This document shows, in pieces, positions 19,679 to 29,243 of a stretch of DNA of 64,000 nt (within the stretch, counting starts at the first letter, position 1; every line of letters begins with the position of its first letter). Origin of the DNA: Sphingomonas sp. H160509 (lineage in GTDB: Bacteria; Pseudomonadota; Alphaproteobacteria; Sphingomonadales; Sphingomonadaceae). The translations under genes and the position numbers were made by a program. The notes under the pieces are model-generated. The model searched no databases. It had not been told where the DNA came from and saw nothing but the letters and a program-made list of their open reading frames with translations. The stretch spans positions 1,821,001 to 1,885,000 of the forward strand of contig NZ_JAMXSR020000002.1 of NCBI RefSeq assembly GCF_024124765.2. Direction: 5' to 3'.

Positions 19679-20233
19679 TCAGCTCGCCAAGGTCGTCCCC
19701 GAATCCACCTTCTCGACCCAATACGGGAAGAAAGCGGGCTGCCGGTTCGACCAACCCGACGCGGTCGCAGCCGCCTCGCTGATCGACTGGAGCAGCTTCC
19801 GTCGCAGTTCGGGATGCAGATGCGGCAACGCCGCCGCCGCGCAGAACGCCGACGGCAGCCAAGGCCGGACCTCAGCCCCGATCAACCGCTCGTACAGGAA
19901 CCGCAACGCCGAGAAACTCGTCAGCCGTCCCTGCCCCAGGTCGAACGCAACCAGCGTCATCAACGGCGCCAGGAACGGCTCGATCGCATCGAGACCACTA
20001 TCGTCCGGCACCATCGCGCGCAGATCGGGAAGGTTGTTGTACAGCCGCGCCTGCGCCCGGATGCTTGCCGCCTCGACCACGTCGCGTGACCAGCGCTGCA
20101 TCGCGTCCTCGCGGTCCAGGCCCACGTCGAGCGAACGCCGGATATACCGCTGCGTCGAACTCGGAAAAGCCGCGAATTCCTTCATCTCCGCGAGGGTCAT
20201 CGACCCCTTTGCCGGTTTCATTCTGGAAGCCAT
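19679..20233 (-). CDS. Conserved hypothetical protein, 184 aa
   Basis: I do not recognise a domain. It is a soluble, largely helical protein with an N-terminal basic stretch (MASRMKPAKGSMTLAEMKEF), no signal peptide and no membrane helix. Notable segments are PSSTQRYIRRSLDVGLDREDAM and LHPELRRKLLQSISEAAATASGW. Codon use fits the neighbours, so it is likely a real gene. It is transcribed alone, converging with the extensin-like gene. Confidence 0.6.
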   Translation of the reverse strand: MASRMKPAKGSMTLAEMKEFAAFPSSTQRYIRRSLDVGLDREDAMQRWSRDVVEAASIRAQARLYNNLPDLRAMVPDDSGLDAIEPFLAPLMTLVAFDLGQGRLTSFSALRFLYERLIGAEVRPWLPSAFCAAAALPHLHPELRRKLLQSISEAAATASGWSNRQPAFFPYWVEKVDSGTTLAS

Positions 20234-20468
20234 GTCGTCACCCCGCTCTCGTCAAGGAACCGGCAGACTATGCGCTCGGATGGTTAACAACGACCCTATC
20301 GCGCGTCATCTTTCCGTAACACCAAGCGACCATGAAAGCTGTTGCGCTGCAACAAGGCTGCGACGAACCGAACGAAACTAAGCGATTTGATCGTCTTGCG
20401 AGGTGTTTGGGCAACAAAAAGCGCCGGTCGTTGCCGACCGACGCCTGTTCGTTGAGCAGATGCGAGGA

Positions 20469-20768
20469 TTACGCCTGCTTTTCGCGCAACGCGCGCTCGG
20501 CATCCTCGTCATAGCCCGACGACTTCGCCGGCTCGGTACCAGACCCCGGCTGCGTCGCCGAAATCGGATCGCTGCCGTCCATCGACTCGTCGAGCCCGTT
20601 GTCGAGCCGTGCGTCGGCGCTATCGGGATTCTTCTGCAGGCGCTTGCCGATCGACTTGTCCTGGCCCGCCTCCTGACGCGGATCGCGGCCCGAGCTCTTG
20701 CCCTCCGCATCCTTGTCGTCGGGCGCTACGGACAGGCTATCCAACGCGCTCTTGTCTATGTCGGTCAT
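20469..20768 (-). CDS. Small hydrophilic hypothetical protein, 99 aa
   Basis: This is a strongly charged, low-complexity protein (rich in Asp, Ser, Lys and Gly) with no hydrophobic segment and no recognised fold; it is probably disordered. The start ATG is preceded by AAAGGGACGTCGCA, a possible ribosome-binding site. The 235 bp between it and the next gene downstream hold no feature I can name. Such proteins are common in sphingomonads, sometimes under stress control, but nothing here shows a function. Confidence 0.55.
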   Translation of the reverse strand: MTDIDKSALDSLSVAPDDKDAEGKSSGRDPRQEAGQDKSIGKRLQKNPDSADARLDNGLDESMDGSDPISATQPGSGTEPAKSSGYDEDAERALREKQA

Positions 20769-20849
20769 TGCGACGTCCCTTTTTAATCTTGGCGATGACC
20801 AACGGTCGAAGTGCGCTTTGTTTCCCCGCGAAGGGCCCCGGGAAGCGGC

Positions 20850-21643
20850 TCAATCGAGCGGCGTCACCTTCACCGTCTGCTCCCACAGATATGCCTGCCC
20901 GAACACCGTCATGAACGCGATATCGGTCGCATCGCGCCCCACACAAACGCGCGCGATGTCACTGCACGTCGCCATCTTGGTCGCATCGATCAGCCGCCAG
21001 TCCCCCCGCCAGCCACAGCTCCGCGACCGCATGGAAATCAGGCGGATCGACGCCCGGCGCATAGGCCGACACGCACCGCGCCGGGATCCCGCCCGCTCGC
21101 GCGAGCGACACGAGCAGATGCGAATAATCCCGACACACCCCCGAGCGCGACGCGAACGTATCGAGCGCGGTCGTCTCCGCCGCTGCTCGATCCACAGCGG
21201 TAGTCGAGCGACTGGTACACCCACTCGGTCAGCGCCGCCGCCAGCGGACCGCCTTCCAGCCCGCCGAACTCACGCGCGACGAAGCCCTCGAACCGGTCCG
21301 ACGGACAATAGCGGCTCGGCATCAGATACGGCGTCAGCTCGCCATCGAGCATCCGCGGCGGCGTCGCCGGATACAGCTCGAGCTGGACACGCTCGCGATT
21401 GACCGCGACGATAACCTTATACTCGGCCGTGAACCGCCCATGCCCGCGCGACCAGCACCGCTGGCCGATCCCGTCCTCGCCGCGCACTGCCCGGATCGGG
21501 CTGTCGGACCACAAGGTGAGAGACTCGGACTCGATCGTCTGATCGGCCATCGCCGCAGCCTCGATCTGGAGGAGCACATCGGCATCCCCCGTAATCCCGT
21601 AATCCAGACGCACGTCGATCGAGAGCCGCATTGCGCGTCCCAT
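20850..21643 (-). CDS. Transglutaminase-like family protein (two frame slips)
   Basis: This is a transglutaminase-like cysteine protease-fold protein of about 264 residues. The N-terminal beta domain (MRLSIDVRLDYGI...) is followed by the core with the catalytic Cys in FASRSGVCRDYSHLLVSL, His in PDFHAVAELWLAGDW and Asp in RLIDAT. The frame slips near 21195 and in a C6 run near 21005; correction yields the expected ending VFGQAYLWEQTVKVTPLD. Proteins of this kind in alphaproteobacteria act as cytoplasmic peptidases or amidases of unknown target. A strong terminator separates it from the Bax-inhibitor-like gene upstream. Confidence 0.8.
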
Positions 21644-21657
21644 TCCTGTCCCGAGGC

Positions 21658-21694
21658 CAAAAGAAAAGGGCCCGGCGGTGTCCCGCCGAGCCCT
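21658..21694 (-). terminator. Rho-independent terminator (minus strand)
   Basis: On the minus strand a stem AGGGCTCGGCGG / CCGCCGGGCCCT with loop GACA is followed by TTTTCTTTT. It ends the Bax-inhibitor-1-like transcript. Confidence 0.85.
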
Positions 21695-21719
21695 GCGTTC
21701 GTCACACCCTTAGCGGGAG

Positions 21720-22470
21720 TTAGTTGCGGCTGCTACCAAACAGACGCAGCACGAACATGAACATGTTGATGAAATCGAGGTACAGGCTCAGCGCCGACAT
21801 TATGACGACCTTGCCGACCATGTCCGTGCCAGCGACCTGCGCATACAGGCTCTTGGTACGCTGCGTGTCGTAGGCGGTGAGGCCCGCGAACAACAGCACG
21901 CCGACACCGCTGATGACCAGCTGCATGACTCCCGACTGCAGGAACATGTTGATCAGGCTCGCGACCAGCAGGCCGACGACACCGATGATCAGGAACGTCC
22001 CGAACGCCGACAGGTCGCGCTTGGTGGTGTAGCCGTACAGGCTGAGACCCGCGAAACCGGCTGCGGTGGCGAAGAACGCGCCCGCGATCGACGTGCCGCT
22101 ATAGACCAGGAAGATGGTGGACATCGACAGGCCCATCAGGACGGCAAAGCCCCAGAAGAGCATCTGCATCGTGCCGGTCGACATCTTGTTCTGGCCGTAG
22201 CTCATGCCGAACACGATCGCGAGCGGCGAGAACATGATGACGTACTTCAGGATGCCGCCGCTCATGAACACCTGTGCGGCAGGCGACTCTGCGCCGCCCC
22301 ATGCGAACAGCATCGCGACGATGCCCGTCAGCAGGACAGCCGAGCCCATGTAGTTATACACGGACAGCATGTACGACCGGAGACCAGCGTCATAGGCCTC
22401 GGTACGCTGGCCCGTGGCCGTCGTTCCGAACGGCGCGGCGCGGGGCCGGGGGGTCAGACCAATTAGCCAT
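21720..22470 (-). CDS. Bax inhibitor-1/YccA family membrane protein (one frame slip)
   Basis: This is a seven-helix membrane protein of about 249 residues of the BI-1/YccA family, linked to FtsH modulation in E. coli and to calcium or proton leak in other members. Characteristic parts are AYDTQRTKSLYAQ and the C-terminal LSLYLDFINMFMFVLRLFG. The N-terminus (MANWSD..., then GQRTEAYDAGLRSYMLSVYNYM) is recovered by deleting one base in a C6 run (minus strand) about 12 bp after the ATG. The gene is single, with a clear terminator downstream. Confidence 0.88.
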
Positions 22471-22592
22471 GGTGAAATCAGCTCCTTTGTCCGGCATGGT
22501 GCCGGTTACGGTGAATATCGTCTTTTACAGGACGCTTTTCAAGCAGAGTGGTTGCATCGGCATGGTGGTTCGCGGTTAACCTGTCGCAATCC

Positions 22593-23153
22593 ATGATCCG
22601 CCTTTTCGTCGCCCTCCGCCCGCCGCCCGCTATCCGTCAGACCTTGCTCGACATAATGGAGGGGCGTGCCGTCCGCACGATGGCAGGACGGGGAGCAACT
22701 GCACGTGACGCTCCGCTTCATCGGCGCGGTCGAACGACCGGTCGCCGAGGACGTCGCCGTCGCTTTGAGCCAGATCGTCGCGCCGATCCCGAGCGTCGCG
22801 CTTACCGGAGTCGGCCGCTTCGAGAAGCGTGGGCGGACCGATACGCTATGGGCTGGCGTGACGCCGCACGAGGCGCTCGCCGCGCTCCACCGCAAGGTCG
22901 ACCAGGCTTGCGTTCGTGCCGGCCTCCCACCCGAACATCGCGCGTATCTCCCGCACATCACGGTCGCGCGGCTGGCGCGGTCGGCGGGCGTCGGGTTCGC
23001 TATCGAGGACTGGCTTGCGACGCATGCCGCGCTGACAAGCGCGCCCCTTCCCGCTACCGCATCTCGTGCTGTACCAGAGCCATCTCGGCCGCGACGGCGC
23101 GACGTACGAACCGGTCGCACGCTGGACGCTCGATACCGGGGGGTGGAACCTGA
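22593..23153 (+). CDS. thpR: RNA 2',3'-cyclic phosphodiesterase (three frame slips)
   Basis: This is a 2H-phosphoesterase of about 186 residues. The N-terminus MIRLFVALRPPPAIRQTLLDIM is typical of ThpR, and the two catalytic HxTx motifs are present as HVTLRF near residue 40 and HITVARL near 125. The chain is split by slips at a G4 run near 22660, in a C4 run near 23045 and a G6 run near 23142; deleting one base at each gives HLVLYQSHLGRDGATYEPVARW before the stop. Three slips in 560 bp is the highest density in the window. It lies 43 bp before sodC. Confidence 0.8.
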   Translation: MIRLFVALRPPPAIRQTLLDIMEGRAVRTMAGRGATARDAPLHRRGRTTGRRGRRRRFEPDRRADPERRAYRSRPLREAWADRYAMGWRDAARGARRAPPQGRPGLRSCRPPTRTSRVSPAHHGRAAGAVGGRRVRYRGLACDACRADKRAPSRYRISCCTRAISAATARRTNRSHAGRSIPGGGT

Positions 23154-23196
23154 GCCACGGCGAAGGGTTCGCCAAGAGACAACAGGGAGAGACACT

Positions 23197-23733
23197 ATGC
23201 GGATTGCGACACTGGCACTGCTCGGCGCCGCGACGATCGGGCTGACCGCCTGCGAGAAGACCGGCATGGAGACCGGCGCACCTGTCTCCGGCGGCCAGCG
23301 TGCCACCGCGACGCTCCAGACCGCGACCGGCACCGAAGTCGGCCGCGCCACCGCCACCGAAGTCGCGGGCGGCCTCCGCTTCACGCTCGACGCCAAGGCG
23401 ATGCCCCCCGGCACGCACGGTGCGCACATCCACATGGTCGGCCGCTGCGACGCCCCCGACTTCACGACCGCGGGCGGTCACTGGAACCCGACCAACATGA
23501 AGCACGGCAGCATGAACCCACAGGGCCCGCATGAAGGCGATCTGCCCAACCTCGTCATCGGCACCGACGGCCGCGGCACGATCGGCATCACGATCCCCGG
23601 CGCGACGATGGCGGGCCTGATGGACACGGACGGCTCGGCATTCGTGGTGCATGCGGGTCCGGACGATTTGATGACCGACCCGGCCGGTAATAGCGGTGGG
23701 CGGATCGCCTGCGGGGTGTTCCAGGCGGGGTGA
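23197..23733 (+). CDS. sodC: Cu/Zn superoxide dismutase, lipoprotein
   Basis: This intact 178-residue protein converts superoxide to hydrogen peroxide and oxygen in the periplasm. The leader MRIATLALLGAATIGLTAC ends in a lipobox, so it should be lipid-anchored. Metal ligands are visible in HGAHIHMVGRC, GGHWNP, HGSMNPQGPHEGDLPN and FVVHAGPDD. The disulfide pair would be Cys in GRCDAP and in GGRIACGVF. It is followed by a hairpin terminator. Confidence 0.92.
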   Translation: MRIATLALLGAATIGLTACEKTGMETGAPVSGGQRATATLQTATGTEVGRATATEVAGGLRFTLDAKAMPPGTHGAHIHMVGRCDAPDFTTAGGHWNPTNMKHGSMNPQGPHEGDLPNLVIGTDGRGTIGITIPGATMAGLMDTDGSAFVVHAGPDDLMTDPAGNSGGRIACGVFQAG

Positions 23734-23740
23734 GTGCGTG

Positions 23741-23765
23741 GCCCCTCCCGCGCGTCGGGAGGGGC
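23741..23765 (+). terminator. Hairpin terminator after sodC
   Basis: A stem GCCCCTCCC / GGGAGGGGC with loop GCGCGTC starts 8 bp after the sodC stop. No long T-run follows. Confidence 0.65.
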
Positions 23766-23786
23766 GCCTTCGCGTGTATAATTTAC

Positions 23787-23928
23787 GTTCGTGCTGGACC
23801 GAGTAGTCGTCGAAGACGGCATATCGAGGGCTCGTATCGAAGCACAGGTTCCGTGCACCAAACTGTCCTTCGATACGCCGTCTCGATACGCTGCTAACGC
23901 AGCTACTCGACGACTACTCGGGACGAAC
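23787..23928. repeat. Inverted-repeat element with GTTCGT/ACGAAC ends
   Basis: The outer ends GTTCGT and ACGAAC match as an inverted pair, followed inward by CCGAGTAGTCGTCGA on one side and TCGACGACTACTCGG on the other. It sits between the convergent sodC and MFS genes. It is longer than, but related to, the element at 19576-19650. Confidence 0.65.
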
Positions 23929-23935
23929 GGAAGAA

Positions 23936-25504
23936 TTAAATGTCCTCTCCCGCGGCCCGCGCCCGAGCCTCTCGCGTAGCCTCGGCCCCCGGCGCAAGCC
24001 GGTACGCAGCAACCGCACACGCCAGTGTGATCGGCGTCACCACCAGCAACGACAACATCCCGATCGACAAGCTCCCGGTCAGCGTCGACACCCGCCCCGC
24101 CATGTACGGCCCCAGCGCCAACCCGATCAGCGTCGTCCCGATGAAGAACGTCGCCGTCGCCGTCCCGCGCATCCGCGGCAACACCATGTCCTGCGTGGTC
24201 GCCGCCGCCGCCCCGAGCGCACACGACGCGGTCAACTGCGCGAGGAAGATCCCCGTGTAGAACGCTGCCGGCGACGACGCGGTAAAGGCGAGGATCAGGA
24301 ACGGCACCGGCACTACCGCGCCGAAGATCACCACCCACAACCGCCCCGCCGGATTACCCTGCCGCAACCGATCCGACACCACGCCGCCGATCGTCAGCCC
24401 CAGGAACCCAGCGGTCGCGCCAAGGCTGCCGATCATGAACCCCGCCGACGCCGGCGTCGCACCCAGTTCGCGCAACGCATGGGGCGCCGCCCAGAAACTC
24501 GCGGCATAGCTGAGGGAATGCGTTCAGCCCATACGCCACCACCGTGCAGAGGAACGCCGGCGTCCCGACGATCAGCGCGAAGGTCGGCGGATCCCGCCGC
24601 TTCAGCGCCGACGCCCATGAGAACACCGCGTACACGCCGATCCCAATCGCCACCCATTGCGGCCAGGGCTCGCCGACTGCGATCAATCCCGACACCGCCG
24701 CGGCCACCACCGCCAGCGCGACGAGGTTATACCCGAGCGCCCGAGCACCACCCATCGCCGCGCCGATCAACGTCAGCGGCGGCACGATCGTCACCAGCTC
24801 CGCACCGAACGCGCGGAACGGCGCCGGATGCTTCTCTGGCTCGGGCAGCCCCTCGACCATCCCGCGGATCGGCTCCTTCAGCGTCGCGATCCAGACCGCG
24901 AGCAACAGCCCCGGCACGCCGACCGCCATGAACGCCGCCTGCCAGCCGACCAGTCCGAGTGCCCCCCGCCGGGATAGGCCTTGTTCCAGCCCTGTACGAT
25001 CAGCCCGCCGATGAACAACGAACAGCCGCCGCCCACGTACAATCCGGCCGAGTAGATCGACAAAGCCGTCGCGCGAAGCCGCTTGGGGAAATAATCGGAG
25101 ATGATCGAATACGCCGACGGACTCGCGGTTGCCTCGCCGATCCCGACGCCGATCCGCGCGGCGGCAAGATGTCCGCCGGTCTTCGAAAAGCCCGATAGCG
25201 CGGTCATCACCGACCACAGCGACAACCCGATCGTCATCAGCCTGACGCGGTGCCAATTGTCCGCCAACCGCCCCAACGGAATACCGAAAAGCGAATAGAA
25301 CACGCCGAACGCGGTGCCGTACAGGAACCCGAGATCCTGGTCCTTGAGCCCCAGGTCGCGCTTGATGTCCTCCGCCAAAATCGAGATGATCTGCCGGTCG
25401 ACGAAGTTCAGGACGTAGACGAGGAACAGGATCGACAGCACGTACCAGGCGTAGCGGGTCGCGCCTTTCTCCGGCTCGCCCATAACGGTTTCGGCGTTTG
25501 CCAT
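23936..25504 (-). CDS. MFS transporter, spinster/hexuronate-like (two frame slips)
   Basis: This is a 12-helix major facilitator of about 522 residues. The N-terminus RYAWYVLSILFLVYVLNFVDRQIISIL and the motif A loop GRLADNWHRVRL match the family typical of sphingomonads (FVDRQI signature). A second motif GGVVSDRLRQGNPAGR lies in the C-terminal half. The frame slips in a C6 run near 24962-24967 and near 24515; joining the three parts gives a complete protein. The start was chosen at MANAETVMGEPEKG. An apparent read-through from the proline-rich gene upstream is an artefact of a slip. The substrate is unknown. Confidence 0.82.
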
Positions 25505-25607
25505 GATCCCTCCCGATGTTTTCGAGCTATGGGTATCAGAGACAAGAAGAGAGAAACAGTGCTTTCGGCAGGCTCGGGTACGCCAGAGCGAGCGGTGCAC
25601 GCCTACC

Positions 25608-26420
25608 TCAGTGCGAACCGATCCGCCCGCGACGAAGCGCGCCCTGTTCCAGTCGCTGCAGCAGCGTTTCGATCGTCGGCGGCGTAGTCGGCTCGGCCTG
25701 GCCTGCGCACGCAAAGGCCGAGCGATCGGCGTCGGCGCGCTGACCTCCTCCACCGGTTCGGACGTTTCGACGACCGGCGGCTCAACCGGCTTCGGCACAG
25801 GCGCGGTCACGAACGTGTCCGGCTCGGCGGTCGACGCCGACTCGATCACCGGCGCGACCATCGTCGGCTGCGCCAGCGGCGCGACCGGCCGGGCCGGCTC
25901 CATCGGCACCGGCCGCATCGCCTTCGGATCATAGGCAGCCAGCGGCAGATCGAGATCGGCGGGAATAGCCCGCTCATCGCGCGCGGCCCCGTCGGCCGCG
26001 CCCGCAACGCCGACCTCCATCAAGGGCGTACCGAGATCAGCTGCCGACATCGGCTTGCGCGGCGGTGCGTCGGGATGTGCGTCGGCGCGGCGGATTATCG
26101 GCACGCCGTCCTCTCGCGGATGTGCTCCGGCGAACACCCCACCCGGCCCGAACAGCAGATACAGAGAGGGACCACAGGATCGCCGCGACCAACGCCCCCG
26201 CCCCCAGCGCGAGTATCGCGCGCGCAGTGGCGCCGAGTGGCGGTGCCGCCATCGGGATCAGCGCCGCGATCCCCGTGTCCGACACGAGCGCCTCCAGCGC
26301 ATCGCCCGACGACAGCATCACGCCTGCCGCCGCGATAACGCCCCCGGCAATCGCACCGACGATCGGCACCAGACGATTCAGATTGACGCGCTGCAAAGTC
26401 CGAAGAGCAAACTCTGCCAT
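25608..26420 (-). CDS. Two-TM protein with proline-rich tail (two frame slips)
   Basis: I do not recognise the family. The protein, about 270 residues, starts MAEFALRTLQRVNLNRLVPIVG with a first hydrophobic segment (VPIVGAIAGGVIAAAGVMLSS) and a second near residue 75 (ILALGAGALVAAILWSLSV). A long Pro/Ala/Val-rich tail (VTAPVPKPVEPPVVETSEPV) follows, ending TIETLLQRLEQGALRRGRIGSH. Slips lie near 26137 and near 25697. The ATG overlaps the stop of the glycosyltransferase gene by one base (TAATG), so it is translationally coupled to exosortase-associated polysaccharide synthesis. The layout resembles a periplasm-spanning linker. Confidence 0.65.
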
Positions 26421-27628
26421 TAATTTTCCCGCACCGCGGCCGCGATCAGCCGTTCATAGACTGGAGCATAACGGCGAATGTTTGACGACCAGTTACGCTC
26501 TTCCTGCACGAAAGCACGCCCCCGCGCACGCCGCTCGTCCCACCCCGAGCGATCAGCGAACATCCCCGCGAGCGCCTCTGCGATCGCGCCCGGATCGTCG
26601 GGCGGAAACAGCGTTCCGGTATCGCCATCGCGGATCAACTCGCGGTGCCCGCCGACGTCCGAGGCCGCGACCAGCCGACCCTGCGCCATCGCCTCCAGCG
26701 GCTTCAGCGGCGTGACCAGATCGGTCAGCCGCATCCGCTTGCGTGGGTAGGCGAGGATATCGACCAGCCCGTAATAGCGCTCGACCTCCTGATGCGGCAC
26801 GCGCCCAACGAAGGCGATCGCATCCGCCACCGGCGATGCCCCCGCCTGCGCGCGCAAAGCCGCCTCCATCGGCCCGCCGCCGACCATCAGCAGCCGAGCT
26901 TTGGGCCGCAACGCCACTAGGGCAGGCATCGCCGCGATCAGATCGTCGAGCCCTTCGTAATCGTAGAAGCTGCCGATGAACCCGACGACATCCGCGCCAT
27001 TAAGCCCCAGCTCAGCCCCAAGCGCATCGTCACGCGGCGGCGCGTTGCCGAACAGGTCGAGGTCGACGCCGTTGGGCGAGACCATGATCTTGTCACCCGA
27101 GATCCGCCGCGCGATCAGGTCATCGCGCAAGCCCTCGCAGATCACCGCGACGGCATCGGCACGCCGCACGGCCCACGTCTCCAGCGCCCGCGTCGCCCGA
27201 TACCGCATCGAGGTGGCGGTTCCAGTCCCGTTGCCGACCGCCGCGTCCTCCCAGAACGCTCGGATCTCGTACACCAACGGCAGCTTGCGTTTCCGCGCGA
27301 CAATGAGGGCAGCAAGCGCGTCGATCACCGGCGAATGCGCGTGGAGGATGTCGGGCTTGAAGGCATCCACCGCCGCCTCGATCCGCTTGGCAAACGCCGC
27401 GATCCCGACGACCTCGCCGACCGGCCCCGGCTTCAAGCCCGCATCCGTACGGTGGAAGGTCAGCCCGTCGACCGACTCCACCGAAGCAGGCGCGACACCG
27501 TGCCGCGGCCCCGTCACCGCAGCGACGGTCCAGCCGAGCGCCTCCTGCGCCTTGAGGATCGCCCGCGTGCGAAACGTGTAGCCACTTTGCAGCGGCAGGC
27601 CGTGATCGAGGATATGAAGGATACGCAT
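26420..27628 (-). CDS. Glycosyltransferase, exosortase A-associated (Daro_2409 type)
   Basis: This intact 402-residue GT-B fold glycosyltransferase has an N-terminus (MRILHILDHGLPLQSGYTF) diagnostic of the exosortase-A/PEP-CTERM-associated family. The donor-binding domain has GFIGSFYDYEGLDDLI, RLLMVGGGP and the GT4 signature TPLKPLEAMAQGRLVAASDVGG. It acts in the cytoplasm on extracellular polysaccharide or protein-linked glycan synthesis. It is divergent from the ligase-like gene 100 bp away and overlaps the two-TM protein gene downstream. No exosortase gene is in the window. Confidence 0.9.
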   Translation of the reverse strand: MRILHILDHGLPLQSGYTFRTRAILKAQEALGWTVAAVTGPRHGVAPASVESVDGLTFHRTDAGLKPGPVGEVVGIAAFAKRIEAAVDAFKPDILHAHSPVIDALAALIVARKRKLPLVYEIRAFWEDAAVGNGTGTATSMRYRATRALETWAVRRADAVAVICEGLRDDLIARRISGDKIMVSPNGVDLDLFGNAPPRDDALGAELGLNGADVVGFIGSFYDYEGLDDLIAAMPALVALRPKARLLMVGGGPMEAALRAQAGASPVADAIAFVGRVPHQEVERYYGLVDILAYPRKRMRLTDLVTPLKPLEAMAQGRLVAASDVGGHRELIRDGDTGTLFPPDDPGAIAEALAGMFADRSGWDERRARGRAFVQEERNWSSNIRRYAPVYERLIAAAVREN

Positions 27629-27728
27629 CGTGCTATCCCCCTGCCACAGATCGCTTAACGGCGCGTCAACCGACTAGACGTACAGACAATTCCACGAAGC
27701 CCGCATATCCGGGAAGGAGGCCGTAACC

Positions 27729-27884
27729 ATGATCGACAATCTCGCGCTCGGCCTCAGCCACGGGTTGATGATGCTCGCCGCGTTCCTGCTACTCAAGCGG
27801 CCCGACCTCGATCGCGAGCCGAGCCCGCACGACGCGCCTGAAAAGAAGCCCGCGCCGATAGAGAAACCCCGCCGCGATGCGTGA
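27729..27884 (+). CDS. Small membrane protein, 51 aa, overlapping the O-glycosylation ligase
   Basis: The reading frame encodes MIDNLALGLSHGLMMLAAFL, then LLKRPDLDREPSPHD and a Lys/Pro-rich end. One short hydrophobic helix is followed by a basic-acidic tail. A near-perfect ribosome-binding site (AAGGAGG, 9 bp before ATG) precedes it, and its stop overlaps the next gene by 8 bp, so translation is probably coupled. No known family is recognised. The position suggests a small subunit or assembly factor for the polymerase/ligase that follows. Confidence 0.6.
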   Translation: MIDNLALGLSHGLMMLAAFLLLKRPDLDREPSPHDAPEKKPAPIEKPRRDA

Positions 27885-29243
27885 TCTCGCGTTCATCGCC
27901 TTCCTGCTCGCGTTCTTCGGAATGGGGTTCAAGCGGCCATTCCTGCTCGTGCTCGTCTATGTCTATATCGACATCGTCTCGCCGCAGCGGCTGACCTACC
28001 TGCTGCTCAACTCGGTGCCGATATCGCTGATCGCGGTCGCGCTGGCGGTCGGCGGCTGGATCCTCGCCGACGACAAGCGCGATACGCGGGTCGGTGGGCG
28101 GCAGGTGCTCATCGTCGTCCTGCTGCTGTATTGCTGGGGTACGACGATCGCCGCGGACTTCCCGGTCGAGGCCAAGGAGAAATGGGACTGGGTGTGGAAG
28201 GCGCTCGCTTTCGCGGCCTTCCTCCCCTGACGCTGCGCACGCGCGTCCGGATCGAGGCGCTGCTGCTGTTCATGATCCTCGCCGCGTCGTCGATCATCGT
28301 CGTCGGCGGCATCAAGACCATCGCCAGCGGCGGTGGCGGCTATGGCCAGTTGAACCTGATGGTCGACAATAATTCAGGCTTGTACGAGGGTAGCACGATC
28401 AGCGCGGTGGCGATCGCGATCGTCCCGATCATCGTCTGGTTCATGCATCACGGCACGATCTTCAGGCCGGACTGGCGCGTGAAGGCCTATTGCCTGGCGC
28501 TCGTCTTCGCCTGCCTGCTGATCCCGGTCGGCACGTCGACGCGCACCGGGCTATTGTGCATCGGCCTGCTCGCGCTGCTGTCGATCCGCAACGTGAAACG
28601 CAAGGTCGCGTATCTGGCGATGCTGGGTGTGCTGGGGCTGGCGGCGATCCCGTTCCTGCCCTCGACCTTCACCAATCGCATGAACACCATCAAGACCTAT
28701 GACGCGGACGAGTCCGCCTCGACGCGGCTCGCGGTGTGGAAATGGACGATCGAATACGCAAAGGCGAACCCGTTCGGCGGGGGCTTCAACGCGTATCTGG
28801 GCAACCACATCCGCTATGATCTGAAGACCACACCCGGCGCTGCCGAGGCACCCAAGGTCGAAGTCGACAAGGCGCGCGCGTATCACAGCGCCTATTTCGA
28901 GATGCTCGGCGAGCAGGGCTATCCAGGCTTGGCGATATGGCTCGCGATCAACCTGATCGGCATCGTCCGCATGGAGTTCATCCGTCGCCGCTACCGCGAT
29001 CCGGACGGGGAATTCGCCTGGGCCGGCCCGCTCGCCGCCGCACTCCAGAGCGGACACATCGTCTACCTGCTCGGCGCGGGGTTCATCGCGATCGCGTTCC
29101 AGCCGTTCATCTACATGCTGATCGGCGCGCAGATCGGCCTCGATACCTATCTGGCGCGCAAGCGGAGCGAGCAATCGTTCCGGCCGATGCGCCGTGAGCC
29201 CCCTGCCTCCCAACCTGTAGCTACCGGCGTAACCTCCACGTGA
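27877..29243 (+). CDS. O-glycosylation ligase, exosortase A system-associated (one frame slip)
   Basis: This is a polytopic membrane protein of about 455 residues of the Wzy/WaaL-like group found with exosortase A. The start MRDLAFIAFLLAFFGMGFKRPFLL and the motif YVYIDIVSPQRL are characteristic; the periplasmic loop carries HSAYFEMLGEQGYPGL, the usual ligase signature. A C4 run at 28225-28228 lacks one base; restoring it joins KALAFAAFLPLTLRTRVRIEA. The stop overlaps the GTG of the acyltransferase gene (GTGA). It probably polymerises or transfers glycans at the periplasmic face. Confidence 0.87.

Noticed and set aside
24878..26137. An open frame that appears to fuse the proline-rich protein to the MFS transporter
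   Set aside because: It arises from a slip near 25697; in the restored frame the proline-rich protein stops at 25608 and the transporter starts at 25504.
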